64,000 nucleotides of DNA, from contig JAVLUZ010000273.1 of assembly GCA_036768485.1 (NCBI GenBank), forward strand, positions 5,561,391 through 5,625,390. The letters run 5' to 3'. The DNA comes from Mermis nigrescens (taxonomy: Eukaryota > Nematoda > Enoplea > Mermithida > Mermithidae). Positions 22,886-35,249 of the stretch are shown here, one piece after another. The notes under the pieces were generated by a model. That model was not told where the DNA came from, did not search any database, and worked only from the letters and a program-made list of their open reading frames with translations. The position numbers and the translations under genes were made by a program. The number at the start of each line of letters is the position of its first letter. Position 1 is the stretch's first letter.

Positions 22886-23516
22886 ACACATTCTGCATGA
22901 TTTTTGGGAACGAAAGAAAAATGTTAAGAATTTTCCGATAAAATGCCTAGAATAAAATAAAATGATCTTAGACGTTGAACTTTTCGATGAATTCTAATAT
23001 TTTTTTACTTAAAAAAGCGAGAAAACGAGTAATAATTGGGTAAAAAGTATAAAAAATACAATTTTTTAAATCAAAACGTTTTATATAGGATGCTTTGACC
23101 ATGTTTCACATTTGACCCGCAAAAAGGGCTAGGGCTTTAAATTTTATGGTCCCATATTTCGAAATTTCACCCACCCTGAACTTTCGACCCTGGGAAACTA
23201 CGATTTACGGGATAACGGATTTTTCATAGCGATCGTAGGTAACAAGCTGGAACTTTCAAGGCCTTCATAGCACGAGTCAGAACAATTTTGAGCTGTAAAA
23301 TTGTACTTACAAGGATTGATATTATTAAGGCTGGTCGACTGCCTTCTGCTTTCCCACTCGGATTCGCAGTAGTAAGCCTGACTTAGCAAACTCCGTCGCT
23401 GTTGGCGAGCAACCAACTGACGGAATGCCGAAAGTAAACAACGCGGCATAAAGCGGGGCTCGAGCTAGGCCTGTCGCGGAGAGAAGACTAAACTGTTCCT
23501 TAATCATAACAGCGTT

Positions 23517-24252
23517 TCACTTCTTTTTTGTGCAAGGTCCCTTCGTACATGTACAAAGATGATCCCCAAAAGCCTTTGCACATTTTCTACATGCGCATTT
23601 TTGAGTACCTACATACCTACCGGAATATAGTGCAGTACACACATGGGCGTGGGGGGTTTGGGGGTATGCACCCCTCCAGAAGTTGAAATACCCCCCCAGA
23701 AATCAAAATACCTCCCCAGAAAAATTTTTTTTGCTTTTTTAGCAATTTTTTGATGCAATCGGATAGTGCTCGATGAGAAACGTCGAAAAATGGTGTTTTT
23801 TTCGCCATACGACCACTTTTAAAACCATTTTTTGACTTTTAAAAATTTTTTCACCCCCTCCAGAAATTTTTTCACCCCCCCCAGAATTTTGGTGCTGCCC
23901 ACCTATGGTGCAGTAGCGCTTTTAGTGCGGTAAAACATGGTTTTTCCAGCTTAGGTACATAGTGTATTTTAGTTCATCTCTGTTTCTGACGAGAAAAAGT
24001 ACTAAAAATTGTTTAAGAACAGCGCGAAACGCCGAAACATTTTGTGTATTTCCTTTCTAAATGCAATTTCTGCTATTATAAGGATATATAGAACGCACAA
24101 TTTCTCATTTCGGCGCCAAGCGCAAAAAATTTTAGGGATTTTTAGACTTATTTCATAGTTCTTGCCTCCCCAAAATTCTTTCTACATGTACAAATATGGT
24201 CCCGAAAAGCCTTTGTAGATCGACCAAATCTTCGCCGAATACAAAAAACCGT
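23517..24252. mobile_element. family A MITE, copy 3, split by family B
   Basis: It resembles family A from the TTTTGTGCAAGGTCC end to CGAATACAAAAAACCG. Family B copy 4 is inserted at the GTGCAGTA box. It is older than the other copies; the edges are approximate. Confidence 0.75.
23638..23907. mobile_element. family B MITE, copy 4
   Basis: The ends are CACACATGGGCGTGGGG and GCTGCCCACCTATG. A perfect duplication GTGCAGTA lies at 23630-23637 and 23908-23915. The disrupted target is readable in other family A copies. Confidence 0.93.
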
Positions 24253-24600
24253 TCATCCACGACGTGAATCTTTCGCTAGCAAAAGTGTGAATGCGGGATG
24301 AAGAAATGGGAAAATAATCGAAAGGTTACAATTCGTCTGTTTAGAGCATAAAAACACAAAAAAACTTCGGAAAAATAAAAAAAGTCGAGTAAATTGAGTG
24401 AAATATAGTCAAAACGTGAGTATATGGCGCGAAACACCGGAAATTCAATACTAGCAAAGAGATAGCTAAAAATGTTTTAAAAAACAACTTTTCTGCGAAT
24501 TTCAAGAAAATTTTTGAAAACCTATGAAAAATCGCGAATTCGCATCGGGGGGATTATTCCGGGGGTGAAACCTCCCCCTGATCGTGTACGGTAATACATT
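24253..24600. repeat. family K-like fragment
   Basis: It shares a GAGTAAATTGAGTGAAATAT-type core, a GGCGCGAAACACCG motif and a CCTCCCCCTGATCGTGTACG end with the K copies near 35.25-35.64 and 46.82-47.04 kb. Confidence 0.55.
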
Positions 24601-25257
24601 AATAGTAATAGTGATCATAAACTAAGTATTATGTAGATGCTGTGAATTGTGCTTAAATGATCATTTTGTTTAAACAGAAAAACCGGCAGTCAAATTTGAA
24701 TCGTTTACGGATGTCATCATGAATGTGGAAAAATTAATAAAAAACCGACAGCCAAATTTAACTCTTTTACGGATGTCATTTTGATGTGGATAAATTAATA
24801 AATTCCGTAGAATTCACAACAAAGATGAAATGTTGTGTACAAATGAGAATTGGTTCAACTTTGGGGCACCGCAAGCTAATTAATGATATAAAAACAGTCT
24901 TTCTCGTCACCTTACGTGTTTGAATAAATTTACATAGGACTATATATCCTGAACGTATACTTCGAAATGATAAAAAAGTGTTGACCAGTTCACGGGCAAG
25001 CGGCATTAAACTCGCGAAGCTAAAAATATCATTACTTCTTCATTTAAAATCTGCTAAGGAAACGATTATTAATTTCCTGTAGATCAAAGCTACATTTAAG
25101 CACCCAATAAAAGAACGAAAGGCGATCGATCTTTAGCTCGTCTTAAAACAAGCGAATGGGTGAACAACTATTAGATTTAACTGTAGTAGAAAATCTGGAA
25201 CATCCGTTGAACCTTAAAAACTTTCCTAAAAAACAATAAGCAGCTACGTAAAAAACG

Positions 25258-25263
25258 TTTATT
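25258..25263 (-). terminator. polyadenylation signal AATAAA of HINFP
   Basis: A canonical AATAAA on the minus strand, about 55 bases after the HINFP stop codon. Position and strand fit the gene's 3' end. Confidence 0.6.
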
Positions 25264-25317
25264 TAAAAAGTTCAATAATGAAGAAATGCGAACGAAAAAT
25301 GCGATAAAGTGCAAAGT

Positions 25318-25393
25318 TCATAAAGCGATTAGCTTGGCGTTTTCGTATCGTTCGGTTTGTAAGCGATGAAAACCATCGGCGCATTTTTTGTAG
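25318..25393 (-). CDS. HINFP: HINFP exon 9 (terminal)
   Basis: Acceptor TCCTTTTTAG. It encodes [12 protein letters not shown] and [10 protein letters not shown], then TGA at 25318-25320. It matches the human stretch ending DGYMRLQLVRYESVEL, after which this protein stops. Confidence 0.92.
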
Positions 25394-28300
25394 CTAAAAA
25401 GGAAAGACAACGAGTTAGTCATTCAATCGCGTGATAACGATAAAGCTTTTAATAGAGAGGTTGATAACTAATAAAATAAATAAACCATAAACCTTTTTTA
25501 CCAACTGCGATCTTAGGATATCATCAGTGTTTTTTTTTGTACAAGGTCCGTTTGTACATGTACAAAGATGGTCCCCAAAAGTCTTTGTACATTTTGTACG
25601 TGCAAATTTTTGTGTACTATTATATAGTACAGTAGCGATTTTAGTGTGGTAAAACAGGGTTTTCGATCATTGGTAGTGTATTTTAGCTAATTTCTGGGTT
25701 TCTGACGCCAAAAATTACTAAAAATTATCTGAAAACGGCGCGAAGCGCCGAAAAATGTTGACATTTTTCCATTCTAAATGCAAATTCTGCCATTTTAAAG
25801 ATATGTAGGACAAATAATTAATTAGTTCGGCGCGAAGCGCCGAAAATTTTGGGAATTTTACACCTTTTTACAGTTTTTGTCTTCCTAAAAATCTTTGTAC
25901 ATTTTGTACACACAAAATTTTTGGGTACTATAATACGGTAGAGCAGCGATTTTAGTGTCGTAAAAACAGAGTTCTTCGACTTTTCGTAGTGTGTTTTAGC
26001 TAAATTATGAATCTCTCAGGGCAAAAATCACTAAGAATCGTCATAAAACGGCGCGAAGCGCCGAAAAATTCGACATTTTTACTTTTGAAATGCAATTTCT
26101 GCCATTATAAAGATATATAGAACACACAATTACTCATTTCGGCGCGAAGCGCCGAAATTTTTTCGAATTTCAGACCTTTTTTGCAATTTTTGTCTTCCCA
26201 AAAATCTTTGTACATGTACGAAGACGGTCTCGAAAAGTCTTTGTACATCGGGAAAAATCTTTGCCGAGTGCAAAAAAACACTGGATATCATACATTAATC
26301 CTTTACGCAAAGACCGTTTTAATTATTATGCGATCCAGGAGGAAAAAGCGCAAACTGACGCTCGCTAAGCGTAGATAAAAAAAGATTAAATTGACCGGAT
26401 GAAAACTTTATAAAAAATGTCGAGTCGTCAACGAAAGGGAGAGAAGTGGGATATTTATACGGAAAATGGATTACATGAATCGGCTATGCCCCGGGGGCAA
26501 TTTTAGTTGATGATAATTCGTCAAATGTCTGGACAGGCCGTTCCCGACGTTAAAAAATTTGGCGCACAAGTGGCAAGCGTAGCTGGGCGGCTAAACGAAC
26601 GAAATAAAGCGGATAACGGACCGAAATTCAAAACAGACGACAAAAGTCATTAGAAGGTTTGACGGATAGTAATTCAGTCTCACCGTGTGCGTCTTTTTGT
26701 GCGATTGAAGAGCATTTTTCCACGAGAAAGTCGCGTCGCATTCCTCGCATTTGAATTGGAGTTTCGTCGTGTGCCTCAGCGCGTGACGGTTCAGATCCGG
26801 CTTTCGCGTAAACCTAAACAAATTGAACAAAAAATAAAAGATAAAAAAGGTTTCGAGCATTTATATATTTTTTTAAAAGAATTTTTCTGTATTTTTAAAA
26901 AACCTAGGCGGCGCGGAAGCAAAAACTGTAGGTTTCCCGCTCAATCGGAACTTTCTTACATCGGCAATATTGTTAAGTGAGTCAAATGTTGAAAAAGCAT
27001 CGATTGCCAACAAAAACGTATGAAAAAGCTGAAGGAAATGAATAAGGGTTGTCGATTTTTAACAAAAAAGTACAAATATACGTAAGAGTCGAATCTATTC
27101 GATAATTGAATTACGACGAATCTAAAGGAATTGATTATGGAAGCCTTAAGATTCATAAATCTACAGAAAAACGGAACTTCGTTCCTTAGATATTTATTAA
27201 GAAGATGGTACGAATTGACTTAAAAATAGAATATTTATGAACAAAAATTTAAAAAACACTTATTATAATTAGCAACGCCGTAGGCTTTCCTAAAAATTAG
27301 CTTTCGGATGGCTCTCTTAATTCTAAAGCCAAATTCCGGTCATCGTCCGATCTCATTATCACTTTGTTGAAAATCTAAATCGCAATAAACCCGGGCGCCT
27401 AAGAGGTTGACGTAGGTCGAAAAAATCTCGAGAGCTCTTAAATATTATCCTAGCGATCATTTTATGTAGAAGTATTCAAACAGTTTCATATTTATTCTAA
27501 TTTTGATGCGTTTGGACGGAAGAAAGAATATCCAACTTATCTTACACCGCCCTCTCGCGTCCTAAGAAAAAAGCGTATACGCGCGTACGGCTATCTTTCT
27601 AACGGTTCCTAATTTTTGCTAAGGATTACTGTACCCGTGTTTTATTATAGGGAGTCGTCGTACGTACGTACGTTGCGGCAATGCTTCGCGTACGACGGCG
27701 CCTTGCGTTATAGCGTAAGCCGGAAAAGGCTCAGGGTTGTCGATGTTTCAATTTTACGACTACGACTTTACGCGTAAATACATTAACGATGTACAATTCG
27801 ATTCGCCTTATAATCAAGCCACCGCTACAACACTAACTTACTGTCGATCGCAAACTGAACATTGGTATTGCTTTACAACGGCGTGTTTGTCGTTGATGTG
27901 CAAGCGCATGTTGTGCGCTCCGGCGGTGGTCATTTCGCAGAATGGACATTTATGAGTATTGACTGCAAAAAAATGTGGCCATTTAGCTCGAATGAATATA
28001 AATTAAATCATTCGACATCGCATTTTAGTCGCTTCCTTTGTACATTTTTTCAAATTTTCTTCCCCGACTTCTCAATTTCGAGTACGTACGTAGCATTCAT
28101 TTTATCGAATCGAAATGACCGAAACGTGAAGTTTTATATTCAGGCGCTAACGCCTTCTAGCCATACTTACGCCTCGTAAACATTTTTCTTTCCTCTAAAT
28201 GGACGTCTGATGGCTAAATGTACGTAAACGAAACCTTGCTGTTCCGCTCGGATGCATTATTAATAGAATCGTATATCGTCTTGAGAATTGAGATGCCTTG

Positions 28301-31300
28301 CAACATCGTAACCATAACCATACATAGGTGGGCGGCACCGAAATACTGAGGGGGCGTGCAAGATTTTTCAAAGGTCAAAAAATTGTCTCGAAAATAATGG
28401 TATGGCGAAAAAACACCATTTTTAAACGTTCCTCATCGAGCATTTTCCATTAGCATCAAAAATCGCGAGAAAAAAACAAACAAATTTAATAAATTGAATT
28501 CTGGGAAATATTTCGGTATTTTTTGGGGGAGGAGCATTTGACCTTCCGGGGTGGGGCTGGGTACCATTAGATCCCCCTACGCCCACCTGTGATTGTAAAT
28601 TACGATTGATTATGGAAAAAATTATTAATAAGTAATAATTAATAATTTAGAATAATTTATAAAATTAATATATATTAGTATTTTACTACGCTTTTAGTTT
28701 TACAAATTTTATTCTTTAAGGAGAGAATTAAAAAAATATACTCACTGTGCCGCCTCATGTGATCCCGCAATAATCGTTGATTGGCAAAAGTTCTATAGCA
28801 AAGAAAGCATTTGAGTTGGGTGCTTCCTAAAAAATTAACTTTTTTAGAAACAAGTGCACTCGGCGCATTTTGAATTTCAAGATTCGAATAGGGAAGGACT
28901 GTTTTACGATACAATAACGAGTTCGGATAAAAAGTTTTTAGCTCCTTCATTTACGTATCTACGACAAGATTTCGACTTAGACTTCTATAGCCAAAATGAG
29001 TTTCGATAAGAATTTAAGCTACAGAAAGATTAGTATCAGGTTTCGGTCACCAAAACTAAACCATCGCCACACCATCTCATACATATTTTTTCAAATCAGT
29101 CTTTTAAAGCTTATCAATTTTAATCGACATTGCGGCCCTCTTTACGGCTTCAAAGACGAACAAGACACGTTTAATATAAAAAATTAAATTTGAATTTTAC
29201 AACTCTTTTTTCAAGATTGCGTAGTTTTTAATCCAAAAATAACACTCGGTCTCGCTTTGCTCGCGAATGCGAACCATCGCTATCTTACACGCAAATAGGG
29301 GGTATTACCCGCCGCTGAAGGGTCAGCCGGGCAGGTACCGTCCGGCGATTTTGAGCTAATGGAACGTTTTTTTGCATCATTGTTTACGTCAAAAGCAGTG
29401 AAAATGTCAAAACTTTTCCGGCGCTTCGTGCCGGATTAGTTCAGTTACGTACTTTTACTCAAAAAGCGCCAAAAGCCGATCAATTTATGAATTTTTTAGC
29501 TTTAAACTGATATAATGCAATCGAATTGGATCAAAAAATGCGATATTACCAGAAAAAACCGTCTTATAGGCAATGTTGACCATTTTCATCGTTTAAATTG
29601 CGAAAAAATCGTGAACAATATATTAACTGCCTTGAATTTCTGGGATTCCCTCCCCTCCGTTCTGCCGACCCTGACCTTGTGCATTTATGACCGCTACGCA
29701 AATTGCACTGAATCCTCCACGCTCAGATGAAAATGCAGATAAAAAGATGCAAAAAAAACAATAATCTCTTATGTCCAAAAAATAGAATGAAGAAGTCGCA
29801 CGTTTCAACTCATGAACACAAATCATAGGACATCCTTCGTTATAAGTAGAGCTGCACCGGGACCGCCTTTTTTACCGGACCCAGGGTCGAGGCTTGGAAC
29901 ATTATTATATAATGTGGTCGTACGATATCCCCGTGCTGACATTTAATGCGTAATATATGTGTCCAGTTCTTATTCATCACATACATATATCATAATAGTA
30001 GTGGAAAGATGATCTAAATTTGCATCAAAGCAAATGACAATGAGGGCGACGGAATGACTCGTCTGATTCTGATCATATACGTATTTACGAAATAACGGAA
30101 TAACGGAAGAAAGGTTCTGGATGAACGAATTGAACACTCTAGCGCGCGGAAAAATAAGCATTTGTACTTAAAATTATACTACTAGACGCAGTGTTTTTAA
30201 GCGCCACCCCATTCGCGCGACCGCTAATGGCCATAATAGAGCTTTTGCTCGCGAAGCCTCACATTAGCGCACGAAAGAAACGCAGAAGTGTTCGGAGATA
30301 GGCAGGAATAAGGGCGTTTTAAGCTTTTTTCAATGACCTCTATACATTGCTGACGAAAAAATTTCGAAAAAAATTTCAAAAAATTTCACCTTATTCGACT
30401 CATATAGGAAAAATATAATGTTAAGGCTATCTACGCGCACGAGTAATTTCTCGTTATCCGGTCCATACTAGACTAAACGATTTCTTTAAGCCGTCTTTAG
30501 CACCACGGTTTTTTTTTGTACTCGGCAAAGATTTTTCCCGATGTACAAAGACTTTTCGGGACCGTCTTTGTACATGTACAAAGATTTTTGGGAAGACAAA
30601 AATTGCAAAAAAGGTCTAAAATTAGAAAAATTTCGGCGCTTCGCGCCGAAATGAGTAATTGTGTGTTCTATATATCTTTATAATGGCAGAAATTGCATTT
30701 CAAAAGTAAAAATGTCAAATTTTTCGCGCTTCGCGCCGTTTTAAGACGATTCTTAGTGATTTTTGCCCTTAGAGACCCAGAAATTAGCTAAAACACACTA
30801 CGAAAAGTCGAAGAACTCTGTTTTTACCACACTAAAGTCGCTGCTATACCATATTATCGTGCCCAAAAATTTTGTGTGTACAAAATGTACAAAGATTTTT
30901 AGGAAGACAAAAACTGTAAAAAGATGTAAAATTCCCACAATTTTCGGCGCTTCGCTCCGAACTGATAAATTATTTGTCCTATATATCTTTAAAATGGCAG
31001 AATTTGCATTTAGAATGGAAAAATGTCAACATTTTTCGGCGCTTCGCGCCGTTTTCAGATAATTTTTAGTAATTTTTGGCGTCAGAAACCCATAAATTAG
31101 CTAGAATACACTACCAAAGATCGAAAACCCTGTTTTACCACACTAAAATCGCTACTGTACTATATTATAGTACACAAAAATTTGCATGTACAAAATGTAC
31201 AAAGACTTTTGGGGACCATCTTTGTACATGTACAAACGGACCTTGTACAAAAAAAACACTGCTTTGCACTCAATTTTTGTGTTTTGCAAAGAATAACAAG

Positions 31301-34300
31301 ACCAGATTCAATAACCGCACGCGGAACTCCGATATTAAAACAATTAGTCTAGTGCGAAGCGCCGCAAAAACATGATGCTCATTCCGCAAAGTTACTAAAG
31401 CGGAGTATGAAACAAAAAATGAAGGGGACACGGAAATAATTTTTTTTAAATTTCTTCAAAAATGCCTTAAAAGTAGTACAATTACTATTTTTCATCCAAA
31501 AAAACCTTTGCGCACGGCGCTAATGCGCGATATATCCCATTAGCGCGTGTCGAGTTTCCTTCGCGCCGCGCTAAAAAAATCGGCGACTAGACGTCGTTTT
31601 ACGCTTTTTCGTGGCTCGGGCGACAGACGCGGGTCCAAAAGGAATCGAGAGCGAGGCGTATGCCTTTCAAAGATCCCGGTAGGGGAATACCGCTCATACC
31701 CCTAGTGAGCAGGAATGGATGGGGAGACGACCAACTTTGGGTGGGGGATCTCGCCACCCCCGTGTTACGAGCACGTTCGACGAGTCCCATAATTAATATT
31801 TAATTCATTTCGATCATTCTATAATTTTCCCTTTAAGCCAATTAATTAAAGCGAGTAACGTTTTAAGAAGATTCGAAAGCAAAATAAAATGGCAATATAC
31901 GTCATAGGACGCGAAATACGATTAACGCGTAATTGGATACTTCGAGAATAAGAAATTATCAAATTCGTTAAGCGCGAGCGTTTTGGGAAGATTCGGGTCT
32001 GAACCCGCGGTATTTGGTGGTGTTGACCCGCGACAGAATTTTCAATTGAGAAATTGAACAATACGCCACAAAATAAGTTTTTAAATACGCGTCGTTGAAC
32101 TCATTTTTCGACTATTCTTCTCTTGACATTCTAGAATGGTTAAGAAAATCGACAAACGGATCGGAAAATGCTATTTTTGACGAGCGGTAGCGCCCGGCGC
32201 TTAACGCCGCTATAAACGACCGTTTGGCGGTAAAGATTACCGCTTTACCGCGTACTAACAATAAATGAATAAAGGGTAAAGTAAAAATAAATGACTAAAC
32301 GAAAAACTACGTAAAAAACTCGACAAATGGATGGAAAAACGGAAAAATTACAGAAAAAAATAGTGAACGGCCAAAATTAGCTAACCCTCGATCGTTTGTC
32401 TATTAACGTGATCCATGAATTTAGTCGGGTTAGCGAAAAAGGCGCCGCAGCCCGGACAAGCCAAGTTTTTCTGCGCGGTGTGATGCTGCAAGTGATTCAG
32501 CAACTTGTGCTTGCCGTCGAACGCCGAGTTGCAATCTGAACATTCGTTAAGCAAAACTGTCGTCTAAATTCACCACCTACGAGAAGAACAATGAATAGGT
32601 ATCATACTTCGCCAAAGGCATCGCCACACGTGGACAACTTCGGCTTCGTCCCCCAACGCGTGCAATGAAACGTGACCAAAAAACAAACCAAGGTCGTCGA
32701 AGGTCGACTGAGAAAAAAAACAAAGTCGTACAATAAGTTATCGCATTCGTAACTATACGGAAAGACCGATTAGCGCTAAGATCCACATCGGCCTTAAACT
32801 GTAAATCGTTTCAAGCATTTTTTCGCAAAGTTTTTTGCCGCTTTTCGGCCTTCTTATCTACCTAAAAAATGGCTAAAAGTATAAGAAGTTCAAAGTCGGC
32901 GATCAAATTGACCAAAACCCGGTGAATGTAACCCCGTAACAAAGATTTTATTTCAGTGGGAAATCTCAATCATTGAAGACGGATCTCGAGGACCGTTCGG
33001 ATATGGGCGAAAATAAAGGCATTTTTACACGTTTCTCGACAACCTCTTTACAATGGCGGGAAAGAATTCTTTAGAATTTTAAAAAAATTACACTTTAATC
33101 AATCATCATATACGCAAAACCTATCGTTCAAACTGTCCGCGTAACTGATATCTCATCATTCGATTCTCGAATAACTTCTATAAAAAAATTTTGCCTCTAC
33201 GACCTCAATGGTACACTAAAGATGTTTTTTGCGGAATTTTAGATACAGTTAAAGAATTTTTTTCTTCCTTTTTGGAAGCCCTGAAAGAAAATTTTTTTCC
33301 CGTTTCGGGGAAATGCATTCGTAAGAAATTTTATGTATTAAACGATATTTTAGACGTATTTTGTGCTTTTAGTTCGCTTCTATAGCTTAAACGGCGCAAA
33401 ATGAAAATATTAAAAGGCCCGCCGCGAAGGTCTCAAATTTTTTTGACATTTTGATCGCTTTACGCTCAATCTCTAGCTTTCTAAGGATACAAAGTACGCT
33501 ACTCAAGAATATGTAGTACGGAGTGCCAGAACGTTTTATTATTTTTGTCCTTTAAAGCTCAACTTTGCCGCTTTCTGGATATAAGCATTGCATTAATTGT
33601 AAATTAATGCCGGTGAGAAACGCCGAAAATTTTCGAGATTTTTCATTTTATGTTTAATTTGGCAGCTTTCCGAATGTATGTAAGCGACACAAATTATTTC
33701 TGGCGCATAGCGCCGGAAATCTTTCATGAGCCTCACTTCTATACATAGGTTTCCAAAGATAAGCAATACGTGAATGATATCCGGTGCGCAGCGCCAGAAA
33801 ATTTGCACGTCTTTCTGCTCTTATGCTCAATCTCGCACCTTTTTGGAGAAAAATGCAATGAACTTGATCTTGCGAAAAATTTTATCTCAAAACATTTAAA
33901 TATATAGTAAATGGAAATTTTGATTTAATTAATGGCGCGAAGCGTCGAAAATTTGAGTATTCTACGCTGGAAAATAGTCAGAAGCCTATATAATTTCATA
34001 GCTGAAAATTCTAAAAAAATTCAGCAGGGAATTCCTCGCCCCCTTACTCCCGCTGGATACGGGCCTGCGTACGAACCTCAAAAAATATTATCAATTTTTA
34101 AGTAGAGGGTGGGCAATGGTAAACATTATACATATATGTTATATTATATATTGCGCATGTTATTGCTATTATACGCTACGAGTCTAGATGAACAAAGTTA
34201 GTGAACCGGGGAAGAATATGACGGTTTAAACAAATTTTAAAATCGCAATAAAAATAGAAATGAGGAACCAAGCCAAGCGTAAAGAGAAACTTAAAGACAT

Positions 34301-35058
34301 AGGTAACGTATTTCGGTTCGTCGAACTGACCTCGCATCCATCCCAAAAACACTGCAAAGCGTGACCGTCGTAAAGAATTTTATTTGCATCCGCATCGTCT
34401 ACTTTACACTCAGCCTTATTATTTCCGCATTCCCGCTGGTCGAGCAATAATACCGCCCCCTTGTACATCATCTGAGCGTGATAACAGTGAAACATAAGAT
34501 GGCGCCTGTGCCAGATAGGATTTGACAAGGTCATTCCGCAGCCTCTTACGCGACACACCCTCGATCCTGAAAAGACTTCGAGTTATAAAAATAATTTTTG
34601 ACATTATTAAGCTCGATTTCTTCATTTTTTTCATAGGAAGTAACGCTCTAATGAGCAGAGTATTTAACATTCTTAAGCATTTCTGATCACTATCAGATAT
34701 TTCTGTTTTAATCGAAAGTTAGAGTATCGAATAAACAAACCTAGGTATACGCATTTTTAAAAGACGGCCCCTCGTCTTCTAAATTTTCTAGCCACATTAG
34801 GTAATCCTATCGCATTTCTTAGTCAAAGCGTTTCGACAAATGATCACCTTGTTCTGTATGCTTCACGAAGTGATCGAAACATATATGAGACTCCAAACTA
34901 TCGTAAGTTTCAAATGTTGCCGTACAATCACCAAAGCGGCAATTAAAACAAATTTTGTGACTTTTTGAAGCGGACTTCTCCGAAAGACTGACCCAAGTTA
35001 GGGCGCCTGAAATACCTCCACTATCGCTGCCATTGCTGCTGCACTGATCTTCATCCAT
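25318..35058 (-). CDS. HINFP: HINFP, histone H4 transcription factor (whole 9-exon gene)
   Basis: Nuclear C2H2 zinc-finger factor that in animals binds histone H4 promoters. Exons: 34848-35058, 34331-34566, 32608-32707, 32386-32556, 28746-28826, 27842-27962, 26684-26813, 26475-26590, 25318-25393. All splice phases agree and give 413 codons plus TGA; human HINFP has 517 residues. Fingers appear in family order, including RHLMFHCYH in finger 2, a CX4C finger split over exons 2 and 3, [30 protein letters not shown] and CPFCEMTT. The conserved end follows the last finger: PPGHSRF, then DGFHRLQ and RYENAKL. The Met at 35056-35058 follows an acceptor (TTTCTAG) at 35071, so a 5' UTR exon lies upstream. 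Introns hold family A copies at 25525-26283 and 30504-31261 and family B at 28323-28591. The human tail after RYESVEL is missing. Confidence 0.93.
25525..26283. mobile_element. family A MITE, copy 4 (reference copy)
   Basis: The best-preserved copy, 759 bases. It starts CAGTGTTTTTTTTTGTAC and ends GTGCAAAAAAACACTG, with a perfect duplication GATATCAT at 25517-25524 and 26284-26291. It sits in the last HINFP intron. Confidence 0.95.
26475..26590 (-). CDS. HINFP: HINFP exon 8
   Basis: Acceptor GTTCGTTTAG, donor TTCAT|GTAATC. It encodes the last finger ([20 protein letters not shown], then YH) followed by LPPGHSRF, the conserved post-finger extension. Confidence 0.92.
26684..26813 (-). CDS. HINFP: HINFP exon 7
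   Basis: Acceptor TTTGTTTAG, donor CACACG|GTGAGA. It completes finger 8 ([14 protein letters not shown]) and encodes finger 9 ([20 protein letters not shown] and a final His). Confidence 0.95.
27842..27962 (-). CDS. HINFP: HINFP exon 6
   Basis: Acceptor TTTTTTGCAG, donor CGACA|GTAAGT. It encodes finger 7 ([19 protein letters not shown]) and the two cysteines of finger 8 (YQCSVCDR). Confidence 0.95.
28323..28591. mobile_element. family B MITE, copy 5
   Basis: The ends are CATAGGTGGGCGGCACCG and ACGCCCACCTGTG, with the usual interior. The flanks do not match. It is in the HINFP intron before exon 6. Confidence 0.85.
28746..28826 (-). CDS. HINFP: HINFP exon 5
   Basis: Acceptor ATTTTTTAG, strong donor CACA|GTGAGT. 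It encodes finger 6, [20 protein letters not shown] and a final His. The RLLRDHMR string is the family hallmark. Confidence 0.95.
29848..29905. repeat. single end of a family H element
   Basis: TAGAGCTGCACCGGGACCGC followed by CTTTTTTACCGG matches the family H terminus. No partner end was found. Confidence 0.5.
30504..31261. mobile_element. family A MITE, copy 5
   Basis: Opposite orientation to copy 4. It starts CACGGTTTTTTTTTGTACTC and ends GTACAAAAAAAACACTG. Flanks TTTAGCAC and CTTTGCAC match at six of eight. It is in a HINFP intron. Confidence 0.88.
31262..32385. other. HINFP intron, no feature recognised
   Basis: A GC-richer patch at 31560-31790 gives a short minus-strand frame with no known motif. 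The rest is AT-rich unique sequence. Confidence 0.4.
32386..32556 (-). CDS. HINFP: HINFP exon 4
   Basis: Acceptor GACGACAG, donor GAGG|GTTAGC. It encodes finger 4 ([17 protein letters not shown]) and finger 5 ([20 protein letters not shown]). The latter is nearly identical in pattern to human CPTCGGMFANNTKFLDH. Confidence 0.93.
32608..32707 (-). CDS. HINFP: HINFP exon 3
   Basis: The acceptor is TTTCTCAG and the donor CGAA|GTATGA. It completes finger 3 ([16 protein letters not shown]) and encodes [10 protein letters not shown]. The following intron is only about 51 bases. Confidence 0.85.
33400..34080. repeat. K/J-like transposon fragment in HINFP intron
   Basis: Four GGCGC...GCGCC palindrome motifs appear, with an end reading CCGCTGGATACGGGCCTG that resembles a hAT terminus. 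The other end is not found. Confidence 0.45.
34331..34566 (-). CDS. HINFP: HINFP exon 2
   Basis: The acceptor is TTTTCAG. It encodes finger 2 (CRVRGCGM and then [10 protein letters not shown], matching the family's HVYFHCYH), a linker rich in D and N, and the start of finger 3 (CFWDGCE). The donor GAG|GTCAGT gives exactly twelve residues between the second Cys and first His of finger 3. Confidence 0.92.
34848..35058 (-). CDS. HINFP: HINFP exon 1 (first coding exon)
   Basis: Begins [15 protein letters not shown] and contains finger 1 ([21 protein letters not shown]4C type). It ends CAAG|GTGATC in phase 1. The frame stays open upstream to an acceptor 12 bases before the Met. Confidence 0.88.
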
Positions 35059-35249
35059 ACGAGCAATCTAGAAAGAAAACAAATCATGCGAGCCAACAAT
35101 AAACAAAAGATATTAACATTATGAAGAATCAGATCATTATCCAAGAGAAAATTCAAGGCTTTTGTGAAATTTCTAATCCCATTCGGAAATCCAGTAAAGT
35201 CAAACAAACTTTCCTGAGACCGAGAGGCGATATAGGAAAAAGTAAGATA

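Noticed and set aside
31599..31790. A GC-rich minus-strand frame in a HINFP intron.
   Set aside because: No finger or other motif, and the flanking HINFP exons are already in phase without it.
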